Shown here piece after piece: positions 47,480 to 57,390 of a stretch of 64,000 bases of DNA. The stretch covers positions 1,082,001 through 1,146,000 of the forward strand of contig CM045729.1 of assembly GCA_024760905.1 (NCBI GenBank), written 5' to 3'. The stretch is from Plotosus lineatus. Its lineage: Eukaryota; Chordata; Actinopteri; Siluriformes; Plotosidae. A program made the translations under genes and the position numbers. Numbering within the stretch: position 1 is the first letter of the stretch; every line of letters begins with the position of its first letter. Under the pieces are notes generated by a model. That model had not been told where the DNA came from. It made no database searches and saw only the letters and a program-made list of their open reading frames with translations.

Positions 47480-50345
47480 GAGCTCGTGTGAGGTGCAACC
47501 TGCCAGTGCAACACTCCTCCCCCAATTGTGCATTCCTCTCAGCAAGGGCAGACACCTCACAGTCATCAGTGTATATGCTCCAGATCACGACAAAGAGCAG
47601 TTCTATGAACACTTTGACAAGGTCATTAGGTCAACTTCACAGAGTGACAAACTTGCTGTGCTAGCGATTTAAACACTAGAGTAGGAAGAGACCACAGCAG
47701 CTGGAAAGGCGTTCTGGGCAGTCATGGTGTAGGCAAAATCAATAAAAAATGCCTGCTCCTCCATAGCAAGTGTGCAGAACACAGCCTTTGTGTCACAAAC
47801 ACCTTGTTCAGGATGGCAGACAAGTATAAAACCACCTGGATGCACCCACGGTCTAAAAACTGGCACATAATCGACTTTGTTATTGTACGCCAACCATGAC
47901 ATCAGGGATGTCCAAGTGACTCGTGCCATGAGAAGTGCTGAATGCTGGACTGATCACAGGCTGGTCAGGGCTGTAATGTCACTGTACATCACTCCACCTT
48001 ATAGAAACCGACCCAAGACTGTCAGGGCCTCCTACAACGTTACCAGGCTGAACAACCCAATCCATCTGGCAAAATTCCAAGAAGCACTTGATGGAAAACT
48101 CAAAGATGGTCTGACCTCCAAAAGCAGCTCTGAAAATCGGTCCTCTGTCAAGGATACCATTGCTGAAACTGCAAAATAAGTGCTTGGAGTTAAAACTAGA
48201 CTGCATGAAGACTGGTTTGACGAAAACAATGACAAGATCAGAGAAGACCTCCATGCTAAAAACAAGGCCTACATCGAGTGGCAGAATGATCCATCCTTGG
48301 TCTCTAAGCGTGAAAGATGTAAAACTTTGCAGGCAAAGGTCCAGTCTGACCTTCGAATGATGCAGGACCAGTGGTGGCAGGATAAAGCCACCGAAGTCCA
48401 GCACTATGCAGAGACCCACAACTTCAACAAATTCTTCAGTGCTTTGAAGACAGTTTTTGGCCCCTCCACCCCAGGCTGCTCACCGTTGTTGTCCTCGGAC
48501 GGTTCTGCCCTCATCAAAGACCAAGAGCACTTCAGTAACCTGCTTAACCAATATTCATCAGTTGAGGCAGACGCACTGAAACAGATTCCCCAGCAGCCAG
48601 TGCAAGACTCGCTTGCAGAACCCCCGACAATACATGAAATCAAAAGAGCGATCCGTCAGACAAAATTCAGGCAGAACGTTGGGAAAAGATGGCATTCACG
48701 CCAAGATCTACAAAGCGGGCAGGCCCCAGCGCCCTCAAAGCATTTCATGATGTCCTGCTGAGTACCTGGGAAGAGGTGTTGCCTGATGACTGCCGTGATG
48801 CCCTGATTGTCTCCCTCTACAAGAACAAGGGAAGCAAATCCAACTGTGGGAACTACAGGGGCATCTCCCTCCTCTCTGTTGCCTGACAGGAGCATTTCTG
48901 ATATGATCTTTGCCATGAGAAAACTCCAGGAAAAGTGCATTGAACAAAACATGCCCTTATTCTCTGTCTTCATATATCTGACCAAGGCATTTGATGCAGT
49001 TAATAGAGAAGCCCTCTGGACAGTCCTAGAACATATCGGATATCCGCCAAAGTTTGTATCATAATCAGGTTTTTCCATGATGGCATGACTGGCCAAGTCC
49101 TCTCCAGCAAGAATGTGTCGGAAGCCTTCACAATCAGCAATGGTGTGAAGCAGGGCTGTGTCCTAGCTCCAGTCCTGTTTAATGTGTTCTTCACCTGCAT
49201 GTTGTCCCATGCCGTGCGAGACCTGGAGAAAGGGGTTTATATTCGCTACTGTTTGGATGGCTCCCTATTCAACCTGCGTCGTCTCACTGCCAAGACAAAG
49301 AGCCTGCAAACTCTCCTTCAAGAGGTCCTCTTTGCTGATGACTGCGCCCTTGTGGCCCACACAGAATTCGACCTGCAGATGATGCTGGACCGCTTCTCTG
49401 AGGCCACCAAACTCTTCGGCCTGACTGTCAGTCTCAGCAAGACGGAGGTTCTTCACCAACCTGCACCAAACACCCACCCTCCCGCACCCAGCATTGTCAT
49501 CGATGACACACCACTCGCCAATGTTAAACATTTCAAGTACCTGGGAATCACCATTTCCTGTGATGGCTCCCTGGACAAAGAAATCACTTATAGGATCGGC
49601 AGGGCTAGCAAGGCGCTGGGCAGACTCCACACCCGAGTGCTCAATCAACACCATATACGGCTATCAACAAAACTGAAGGTCTACAATGCTGTGGTACTCC
49701 CGTCCCTTCTGTACAGCTGTGAAACATGGACACTGTATCACAGACATGTCAAAAAGCTGGAGCACTTCCACATGCAAGCTCTTCGCTCCATCCTCAGAAT
49801 CAGCTGGCAGGACCACATTGCCAACTTGGAGGTCCTAGAGTGTGCCAACTCCACCAGCATTGAGTCTATGATCATCAAGGCTCAACTTCGATGGGTGGGG
49901 CATGTAATTCAAATGGAGGAGTCCAAGATGCCAAGACGCCTGATGTATGGCGAACTCCAGCTCGGCAAAAGTAACCAAGGCTGCCCAAAGCTGCGATACA
50001 AAGACACTGTGAAAGCAAACATCCAGTGGTGTCACATCAAGCCAAAGGAACTTTAGCAGCATGCTATGGACAGACCAAAATGGGTGGCCTCAATCCACAA
50101 AGCAGCTGCCAACTTTGAAAAAGTGCAGTGCCAGAAGCTCACTGCTGCCAGAGACAAGCGGCACAGAACTGCATCAGCAGTAATCAAAAGAACGGACTTC
50201 CAGTGCCCCCACTGTTCAAGACTCTGCGCCTCTGGACTAGGACTGCAGAGTCACCTTCGCATTCATCGATAAGCTGCAAAATGCAAACGTCATCATCGGA
50301 TTCGATGGACAACCAACCACTTTGCCGGCAGACATTTGAGTTGAT
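47480..50345 (+). mobile_element. Zinc-finger LINE, remainder (endonuclease to C2H2 finger)
   Basis: Continues from 43801: SKGRHLTVISVYAPDHDKE near 47540, WKGVLGSHGVG and WHIIDFVIV (end of endonuclease) near 47700-47900, then RT and C-terminal domains. The 3' UTR after 50272 contains acgtcatcatcggattcgatggac and ends near 50345-50400. Reading frame changes at about 48180, 48660, 48890 and 49065. Confidence 0.65.
48656..50272 (+). pseudogene. RT, thumb and C2H2 zinc finger of the zinc-finger LINE
   Basis: RT begins in 48689-48886 (DALIVSLYKNKGSKSNCGNY, RGISLLSVA), followed by a deletion that joins SVA to RSISDMIFAMRKLQEKCIEQ. Frame 49085-50056 is open: VKQGCVLAPVLFNVFFTCML, VLFADDCALVAH (FADD at 49331-49342), VKHFKYLGITISCDGSLDKE, VVLPSLLYSCETWTLYHRH and LRWVGHVIQMEESKMPRRL. 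After a TAG at 50054 the same frame ends with a finger CPHCSRLCASGLGLQSHLRIHR-like block, spacing Cx2Cx12Hx3H, at 50204-50269, probably a DNA- or RNA-binding domain. The family is common in invertebrates and fishes; I am not sure of its clade name. Confidence 0.65.
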
Positions 50346-50749
50346 TGTATAGATGAGGCATTGTATGGCAGCTCAAACTTATCAAAACGTTGTAAAACAG
50401 TGTGGTTACGTATGCACTGGGTTTGAACCGAACCTTGTGGAACCTTATAATTAGTCTAGGTAAGGACCGAATTAAGGGTTACCTTCCCGGAAGTGTATGT
50501 CGGATACTGGTCGAGCCTGCTGATACCGTTTCGGGATTGTTCGAGAAGCTGAAATAGTGACAGACTTTTTTTTCCCTTTTTCTCCTTAAGCAGGGGACCA
50601 TCACATTAAGAATGTTACAGCAGGGATCGGGGCACACATTCTTGGATATCATTAACCAGTGGATTAGCATTATACAAGCCACGTAGTCTGGAAATTCTGT
50701 GCCTCTATTCTTTGGGACATTTGTGAGTGGACCAACCATCTCTTGTTCT

Positions 50750-53700
50750 TCTTCTTCTTCTTCTTTTACTTTCGGCTGCTCCCTTCAGGGGTCGCCACAG
50801 CAAATCATCCGCCTCCATCTCACCCTGTCCTCTGCATCTTCTTTTCTGACTCCAACGACCTTCATGTCTTCCTTCACGACATCCATAAATCTCTTCTTTA
50901 GACTTCCTCGAGGCCTTCTGCCTGGGAGTTCAAACCTCAGCATTCTACTGCCAATATACTCACTGTCCCTCCTCTGTACAAGTCCAAACCATCTCAATTT
51001 AGCCTCTCTGACTTTGTCTCCAAAACATCTTACATGGGCTGTCCCTCTGATATACTCATTTCTGATCCTATCCATCCTCGTTACTCCCAGAGAGAACCTC
51101 AGCATTTTCATCTCTGCTACCTCCAGCTCTGCCTCCTGTCTTTTCCTCAGCACCACTGTTTCTAAGCCATACAGCATCGCTGGCCTCACCACCATCTTGT
51201 ACACTTTTCCCTTCATTCTTGCTGACACTATCCTATCGCACATCACACCGGACACTTTTCTCCAACCATTCCAGCCTGCCTGCACACGCTTCTTCACCTC
51301 TTTTCCAAACTCTCCATTGTTCTGGATTGTTGAGCCTAAGTACTTAAAATCCTCCACCTTCGTTATCTCTGCTCCCTGTAACATCACCGTTCCTCCTGGG
51401 TCCTTCTCATTCACACACATGTATTCTGATTTTCTGAGGCTAACCTTCATTCCTCTCCTTTCCAGGGCATACCTCCACCTCTCTAGATTTCCCTGCACTT
51501 GTTCTCTGCTCTCACTACAGATCACGATGTCATCTTTAAACATCATAGTCCATGGAGATTCTTGTCTAACCTCGTCTGTTAGCCTGTCCATCACCATAGC
51601 AAACAAGAAGGGGCTCAGAGCTGACCCTTGATGCAGTCCCACCTCCACCTTGAACTCTTCTGTCACACCGACAGCACACCTCACCACTGTCTTACAATTA
51701 TCATACATGTCCTGCACCACTCTAACATACTTCTCTGCCACTCCAGACTTCCTCATACAATACCACAGTTCTTCTCTCGGCACACTGTCATATGCTTTCT
51801 CGAGATCCACAAAGGCACAGTGCAGCTCCTTCTGACCTTCTCTGTACTTCTCTATTAACATCCTCAAAGCAAACATTGCATCTGTGGTGATCTTTCTTGG
51901 CATGAAACCAAACTGCTGTTCACAAATTCTGACCTCTGCCCTTAGTCTAGCTTCCACTATTCTTTCCCATAACTTCATCGTATGGCTCATCAACTTTATC
52001 CCTCTGTAGTTGCCGCAACTCTGCACGTCTCCCTTGTTCTTAAAAATGGGCACCAGCACACTTCTCCTCCACTCCTCCGGCATCTGCTCACTCTCTAGGA
52101 CCTTGTTGAATGTTCTTGTCAGAAAATCTACTGCTACCTCTCCTAGACACTTCCATACCTCCACAGGTATGTCATCAGGACCACCTGCCTTTCCATTCTT
52201 CATCCTCTTCAATGCCCTTCTCACTTCACCCTTACTGATCTTTGCTACATCCTGCTCCTCAACGGTCACATCTTCTCTTTTTTCTCTCTCATTTTCCTCA
52301 TTCATCAGCTCTGCAAAGTACTCTTTCCATCTTCCCAGCACACTTCTGTCATCAGTCAATACATTTCCCTCTCTGTCGTTTATCAATCTAACTTGCTGCA
52401 CGTCCTTCCCATCTCTATTTCTCTGCTGTGCCAACCTGTATAGATTATTTTCTCCCACTTTACTGTCCAACCTATCATACGCCCTCTGTTTGGCCTTAAC
52501 CACGGCTATTTTCGCCTTACGCTGGGTCTCCCTGTACTCATGTTTACTCTCTTCGGTCCTCTCAATGTCTCACTTTTTCTGAGCTAACCTCTTCCTTTGT
52601 ACACACTCCTGCACTTCCTCATTCCACCACCAAGTCTCCTTATCTACTTTCGTTCCAGAGGACACCCCAAGTACTCTCCTACCTGTGTCTCTGATCACAT
52701 TTGCTGTGGTTTCCCAGTCATATGGAAGCACTTCCTAGCCACCCAAAGCCTGTTTCAACTCCTCTTTGAAAACAACACAACACTCTTCCTTTTTCAACTT
52801 CCACCACTTTGTCTTCTGCTCTGCCTTTGCCTTTTTATCCTTCCTCACCATGAGTGTCATCCTGCACACCACCATCCTATGCTGTTTGGCAACACTCTCA
52901 CCCACTACTACTTTGCAGTCACGGACTTCCTTCAAATTACATCGCCTACCCAAGATGTAGTCTACCTGTGTGCTCCTACCTCCGCTTTTATAAGTCACCC
53001 TATGCTCCTGTTTCTTCTGGAAGAAAGTATTCACCACAGCCATTTCCATCCTTTTTGCAAAATCTATCAACATCTGTCCTTCTGCGTTCCTGTCCTGGAT
53101 ACCAAACCTGCCCATCACTTCCTCGTCCCCTCTGTTGCCTGCACCAACATGTCCATTGAAGTCTGCACCAATGACCACTCTTTCACCTCTGGGGGTACTC
53201 TGCATCACTTCATCTAACTCACTCCAGAATCTCTCCTTCTCTTCTAGCTCACATCCTGCCTGTGGGGCATAAGCAATAACAACATTGAGCATTACACCTT
53301 CAATTTCTAACTTGAGACTCATCACTCTGTCTGACACTCTTTTCACTTTTAGAATATTCCTGACAAACCCCTCCTTCAAGATGACTCCTACTCCATTTCT
53401 CTTCCCATCCACACCATGATAAAATAGCTTAAACCCTGCTCCTAATCTTTTAGCTTTGCTACCTTTCCACCTGGTCTCCTGAACACACAGTATGTCCACC
53501 TTCCTTCTCTGCATCATGTCAGCCAGCTCTCTACCTTTTCTTTGCATTGTTCCAACATTCAAAGTCCCCACTCTCAGTCCTAGACTCATGCCTTTCCTCT
53601 TCTCTTTCTGCCTATGGACACGCCTCCGACCTCTCCTTCTTCGACGTCTTCGACCAACAGTAGTCCAATTTCCATCAGCACCCTGTTGATTGACAGCACT

Positions 53701-53896
53701 GATGGCGGCCGTTGTTAACCCGGGCCTCGACCAATCCGGTATTGGGGTAATACTTCTGATTTGCATCATAAAAGTTTGGCATTGGTTTTACATCAGATGC
53801 CCTTCCTGACACAACCCTCTGCATTTCTCTGGGCTTGGGACCGGCATGAGGGGGAGAGACACTGGTTAGTGTCCCCCCCCACATCATTGCTGCATT
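50750..53896 (-). mobile_element. RTE-clade LINE, copy h, full length with 19-bp target-site duplication
   Basis: Inserted in the Gypsy LTR; accaaccatctcttgttct at 50731-50749 and 53897-53915 (perfect). Read on the minus strand it runs from the 5' leader (ctaaccagtgtctctccccc) at 53896 to the (GAA)n tail at 50750-50765. It shows that the complete family member is about 3.15 kb. The reading frame from 53769 to 50785 is continuous apart from two stop codons. Confidence 0.92.
50785..53769 (-). pseudogene. RTE endonuclease-RT polyprotein with two nonsense codons
   Basis: A single 995-codon frame. Residues 1-60 are the Arg-rich leader (GRRRRRRRGRRRVHRQ), then MSLGLRVGTLNVG, VDILCVQETRW, RVVIGADFNGHVGAGNRGDE and STQVDYILGRRCNL (endonuclease). 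TAG at 52737-52735 follows KQALGG, and TGA at 52572-52570 replaces a Trp codon (KKW). The RT continues with FKNKGDVQSCGNYRGIKL, FVDLEKAYDSVPREELW, GLHQGSALSPFLFAM and MMFKDDIVICSE, where the usual Ala of FADD is Lys (51529-51540). The Asp pair is kept. It ends CCGDP. Probably inactive, but little decayed. Confidence 0.85.
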
Positions 53897-54119
53897 ACCA
53901 ACCATCTCTTGTTCTGTGTATAGGAAATATAGCTGCCTGATTTTGTAACTTTGTACTTTTGATTTTTGTATGTAGATTTCCTGTTGTGATTATTTTGAGT
54001 ACAATTGTTGTTCCAAACTACTGTTGTTGTATTTTTTTGCATTTCCTTCATGTTAACTTGTTGTTGCAGTGTAGGGTTTTGTTCTTGGGTTGTCCTGGAA
54101 TTTTCCTATCCGTAACAAG

Positions 54120-54137
54120 TGGGGGCTTGTCCTGGAT
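54120..54137 (+). promoter_or_regulatory. Primer binding site (tRNA-Pro-like)
   Basis: tgggggcttgtcctggat, two bases after the LTR end TAACA, differs at two positions from the classical tRNA-Pro site. It would prime minus-strand DNA synthesis. A similar LTR-end/PBS pair occurs in reverse at about 20373-20390. Confidence 0.7.
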
Positions 54138-54210
54138 CTGACTTTCTAAATTCAGAAATTATAAACCAGAATCTTACTGTGCAGATTGGACTCATTTACA
54201 TTTGGCAAAA

Positions 54211-55790
54211 ATGGCACCTCCAAAAAAGTTTAATGTGGATACATTTTTTGAATGATTTCACATCAGAATCTGTATGTACCTTTGCAAATCAGATCTGTTG
54301 AATTTGGCAAAGCATTTAGGCCTGGAGGCTAAAATTGCTATGAGGAAATTTCAGATTTTGAGAATTGTTTTGACCCATTTTATTGAGGATGAAATGTTTG
54401 AGGAGGATGTTTTGGCTTTCGTTAAAAAAGAAAAATCAGACAGTTTGGAAATAAAAAAGTGAGAAATTTAAAAATAACTTAGAGAAAAAGAAATTGAAAA
54501 AGAAAAATAATTGAGAAAATATGAAATCGAGATTGAAATAAGGGCCAAAGAAATTGGAAAAAGATAAAGAACATGAATTAGAAAGGCTAAAATTAGAATG
54601 AAATTCCAAGGTAGTTGAGAGTTCTCAAGACAGTCACTATTTTGATGTTCCCAAACATGTCAGATTAATACCTCCATTCAATGAGAAACATGTTGACAAT
54701 TTCTTTTTACACTTTGAAAAAGTGGCAACAAATTTGAAGTGGCCCAAAGAACATTGGGCTGTGTTATGACAAAGTGTGTTGAAAGGTAGGGCTCAGGAAG
54801 TTTGTTCGGCTTTGAGTGTTGAACACAGTTCAAAGTATGAGCAGGTCAAAAATGCGATTTTGAAAGCTTATGAGTTGGTCCCTGAGGCTTATAGGCAGAA
54901 ATTCAGGCAGTTTTCAGAGGAAACTTATGTGGAGTTTGCCCGAGAAAAGGAAGCCTTGTTTGATAGGTGGTGTTTGTCAAGAAAGGTTGATAAAAGTTTT
55001 GATAATTTGAGACAGTTTGTACTTTTAGAAGAATTTAAGCAGTGTGTGCATGCTAATATTAGGACTTACTTAGATGAGCAGAAAGTAGATCAGCTATAAC
55101 AGGCTGCAGTTCTGGCTGAAGACTACTTGGTTACTCATAAACATGAGTTCATGCCTAGTGGTTACTCTGGTCAGGGTAACTTTAGGTCAGGTCAATTAGG
55201 CAATTTCAGGTCAGGTCAGTATGGTAGTTCAGGTCAGGATAGGTCGGGTACATCTCCTACATCTGGCTCAGCTCTTCACAAGTCCGATAGTTCAAAAAAT
55301 TCCGTTGATTCCAAACAGGATTCAGGTTTTTCGCCTAATGTCACTTGCCGTTATTGTCGTAAGCCGGGTCATTTGCTTTCAGAGTGTCACAAACTACAGT
55401 TTAAACATCAGTCATGGTCCTCACCTCGTGCTTTTGTGAATGTCAAGCCCCAGCCTATTTCTGAAGCTGTTAAGACTAAGGAGCAGTTTGTTTCTGAGAT
55501 TCAGTCATCCAAGTCTGCTGTTGTTAGGGAAGAGTACTTGCCTTTTATTTCCAAGGGTTTGTTTTACTTCAGGGTGGTAAGTCCACATTACGACCCATTA
55601 TTATCTATTATTTTCCCATCATGTGCTGTGCCTCGTTCTATGGCTAACAAAGTCTCAAAAGAGCTTTCTGGTTCGAATGATTGCTATGACACTCTTGCTG
55701 GTTCTTTTATGGATCATTCATTACAGGATTCCCTTTTCGTCAGGTCAGGGTACTTCTTTGAGCAGTGCAGCGGAATTTTCAGGTTCTGAC
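54211..55790 (+). pseudogene. Gag of Gmr1-like element (SCAN-like capsid and zinc knuckle)
   Basis: ATG at 54211 (MAPPKKFNVDTFFE, then TGA). The coiled, Lys/Glu-rich N terminus is broken by stops up to 54600. From about 54630 the capsid reads HVRLIPPFNEKHVDNFFLHF, then frame 54776-55099: SVLKGRAQEVCSALS, AYELVPEAYRQKFRQF, TYVEFAREKEALFDRWC, LRQFVLLEEFKQCV, RTYLDEQKVDQL, a close match to the SCAN domain fold thought to derive from such gags. After TAA at 55097 it resumes with AAVLAEDYLVTHKHEF, a Gly/Ser-rich linker and a knuckle CRYCRKPGHLLSEC (55346-55387). It would package element RNA. The protease is essentially missing: EEYLPFISKGL passes directly to text near PSCAVPRSMANK. Confidence 0.7.
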
Positions 55791-55799
55791 CCAGTACTT

Positions 55800-57154
55800 T
55801 CACGTTCGCAGCTCATTTCTTCTCAGGGTAATAATCCAGAAATTCAATCACTTGCCCTTCGAGCGCTTTTTCCTAGTGAGGCGGATAAGGTTCCTGTTTA
55901 TTACTATAACCAAAATGGTGTTTTGATGAGGAAATGCAGACCTCCAGAGGTGCCGGCTGATGAGGAGTGGAAAGTTGTTCACCATATTGTGGTTCCCCAG
56001 AGGTTCCGTCAGAATGCGATTAGTTTGGCTCATGGTACTCCTTTAGCAGGCCATTTAGGTGTCAACAAAGCATGTGATCAGATTTTAGATCATTTTTTCT
56101 GGCCTAGTTTACGTCAGATTGTATCACAGTTTTGTAGGAGATGTCATGTAGGAGCTGTTACCTAGCTTGTCAGGTAGCAGGTAAGCCCAATCAGAAAATA
56201 GCTCCTGCCTTGTTAAAGCCCATTCCTGCATTTGAAGAGCCATTTAGTTGGGTTATCATTGATTGTGTTGGTTCATTGCCCAAAACAAAGTCAGGTAATC
56301 AGTACATGTTAACAATTGTGTGTGCTTCAACCAGGTTCCCAGAGGCTATTCTGTTGAGAAAAATCACTGCTCCTTTCATCATTAAGGCTTTAGTTAAGTT
56401 CTTCACAATGGTTGGATTGCCTAAAGTAGTTCAGTCTGATCAAGGGTCGAATTTCATGTCGGGTGTGTTTCAACAGGTCATGTATGAGTTGGGAATTAGG
56501 TAGGTTACATCCAGTGCTTATCACCCAGAGTTGCAAGGAGCTTTGGAATAGTTGCATCAGACTCTTCAGAATATGATTAGAACTTACGACTTTGAAACTG
56601 AGAAAGAGTGGGATGAAATTTGATGTTGTTTGCAGTGAGGGAGTCTGTTCAGGAGTCTTTAGGGTTCAGTCCATTCAGTTAGTCTTTGGTCATACTGTTA
56701 GGGGACTGCTCAAGCAATTAAGACAGTTATGGCTTCAGGACCAACCAGATTTGAACTTGGAAGATGTGTCAACATTTCAGAATAGACTGATCCAAAGTTG
56801 GCAGAGAAAATTTGAAAAATGCTGCTGGACAACATGAAGACAAATTATGACAAAAACGCAAAATCTCGAAATTTCAATTCTGGTGACAGAGTTTTGTTGT
56901 TGTTGCCCATTCCAGTTCAACCTTTGAGAGCTAGATATCATGGACCTTACATAATTGATAGGAAAGTCAGTAAACCCGATTACATTGTTCAGACTCCAGA
57001 TTGCAGAAAGCAAAAATGTGTGTGTCATGTCAACATGATAAAGTTATATTTTGACAGGTCAGACAAGGTACCATCGAAAAGTATTGCTACCATTTCCCCT
57101 GTCGAGTCCAAAACACTTGATTCTGAATTTGAGTATTTGAAATTTGATGGTTAA
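55800..57154 (+). pseudogene. Integrase of Gmr1-like element
   Basis: HHCC zinc domain in 55623-56165: LAHGTPLAGHLGVNKACDQI and FCRRC, then a frameshift near 56150. Core in 56141-56503: FSWVIIDCVGSLPKTKSGNQ (first Asp), ASTRFPEAI and VQSDQGSNFMSG (second Asp); TAG at 56501; then SSAYHPELQGALE (catalytic Glu). The C-terminal part continues to 56837 (FGHTVRGLLKQ) and 56819-57154 (SGDRVLLLLPIPVQPLRARY, KCVCHVNMIKLYF), a chromatin/DNA-binding SH3-like region. All three catalytic acids are present but stops at 56501, 56549 and elsewhere kill it. The copy ends abruptly at about 57154. Confidence 0.75.
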
Positions 57155-57390
57155 GCTGTTTTATCATGTTGTGGATGGGAAGAGAAATGGAGTAGGAGTC
57201 ATCTTGAAAGAGGGGTTTGACAGGAATGTTCAAGAAATGAAAAGAGTGTCAGACAGAGTGATGAGTCACAAGTTAGAAATTGAAGGCGTGATGGCCAATG
57301 TTGTTAGTGCTTATGCCCCACAGGCAGGATGTGAGCTAGAAGAGAAAGAGAGATTCTGGACTGAGTTAGATGAAGTGATACAGAGTGATG
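57155..57390 (+). mobile_element. RTE-clade LINE endonuclease fragment
   Basis: LFYHVVDGKRNGVGVILKEG and SDRVMSHKLEIEGVM to ELDEVIQSDE, the middle of the RTE endonuclease, joined directly to the end of the Gypsy element and followed by the tail of an oppositely oriented RTE copy. It is open but has neither start nor end. Confidence 0.75.

Larger units (their letters stand above)
50401..57154 (+). mobile_element. Ty3/Gypsy retrotransposon, Gmr1-like, 3'-truncated
   Basis: 5' LTR 50401-54117 (about 570 bp once the nested RTE is removed), starting TGTGGTTACG and ending TCCGTAACA. Then a primer-binding site, gag with a SCAN-like capsid region and a CCHC knuckle, a remnant where the protease should be, and integrase. 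No RT or RNase H lies between gag and integrase. In Gmr1-like elements integrase precedes RT, so the RT would follow at 57155, where this copy is cut off. No 3' LTR in the window. Confidence 0.7.
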
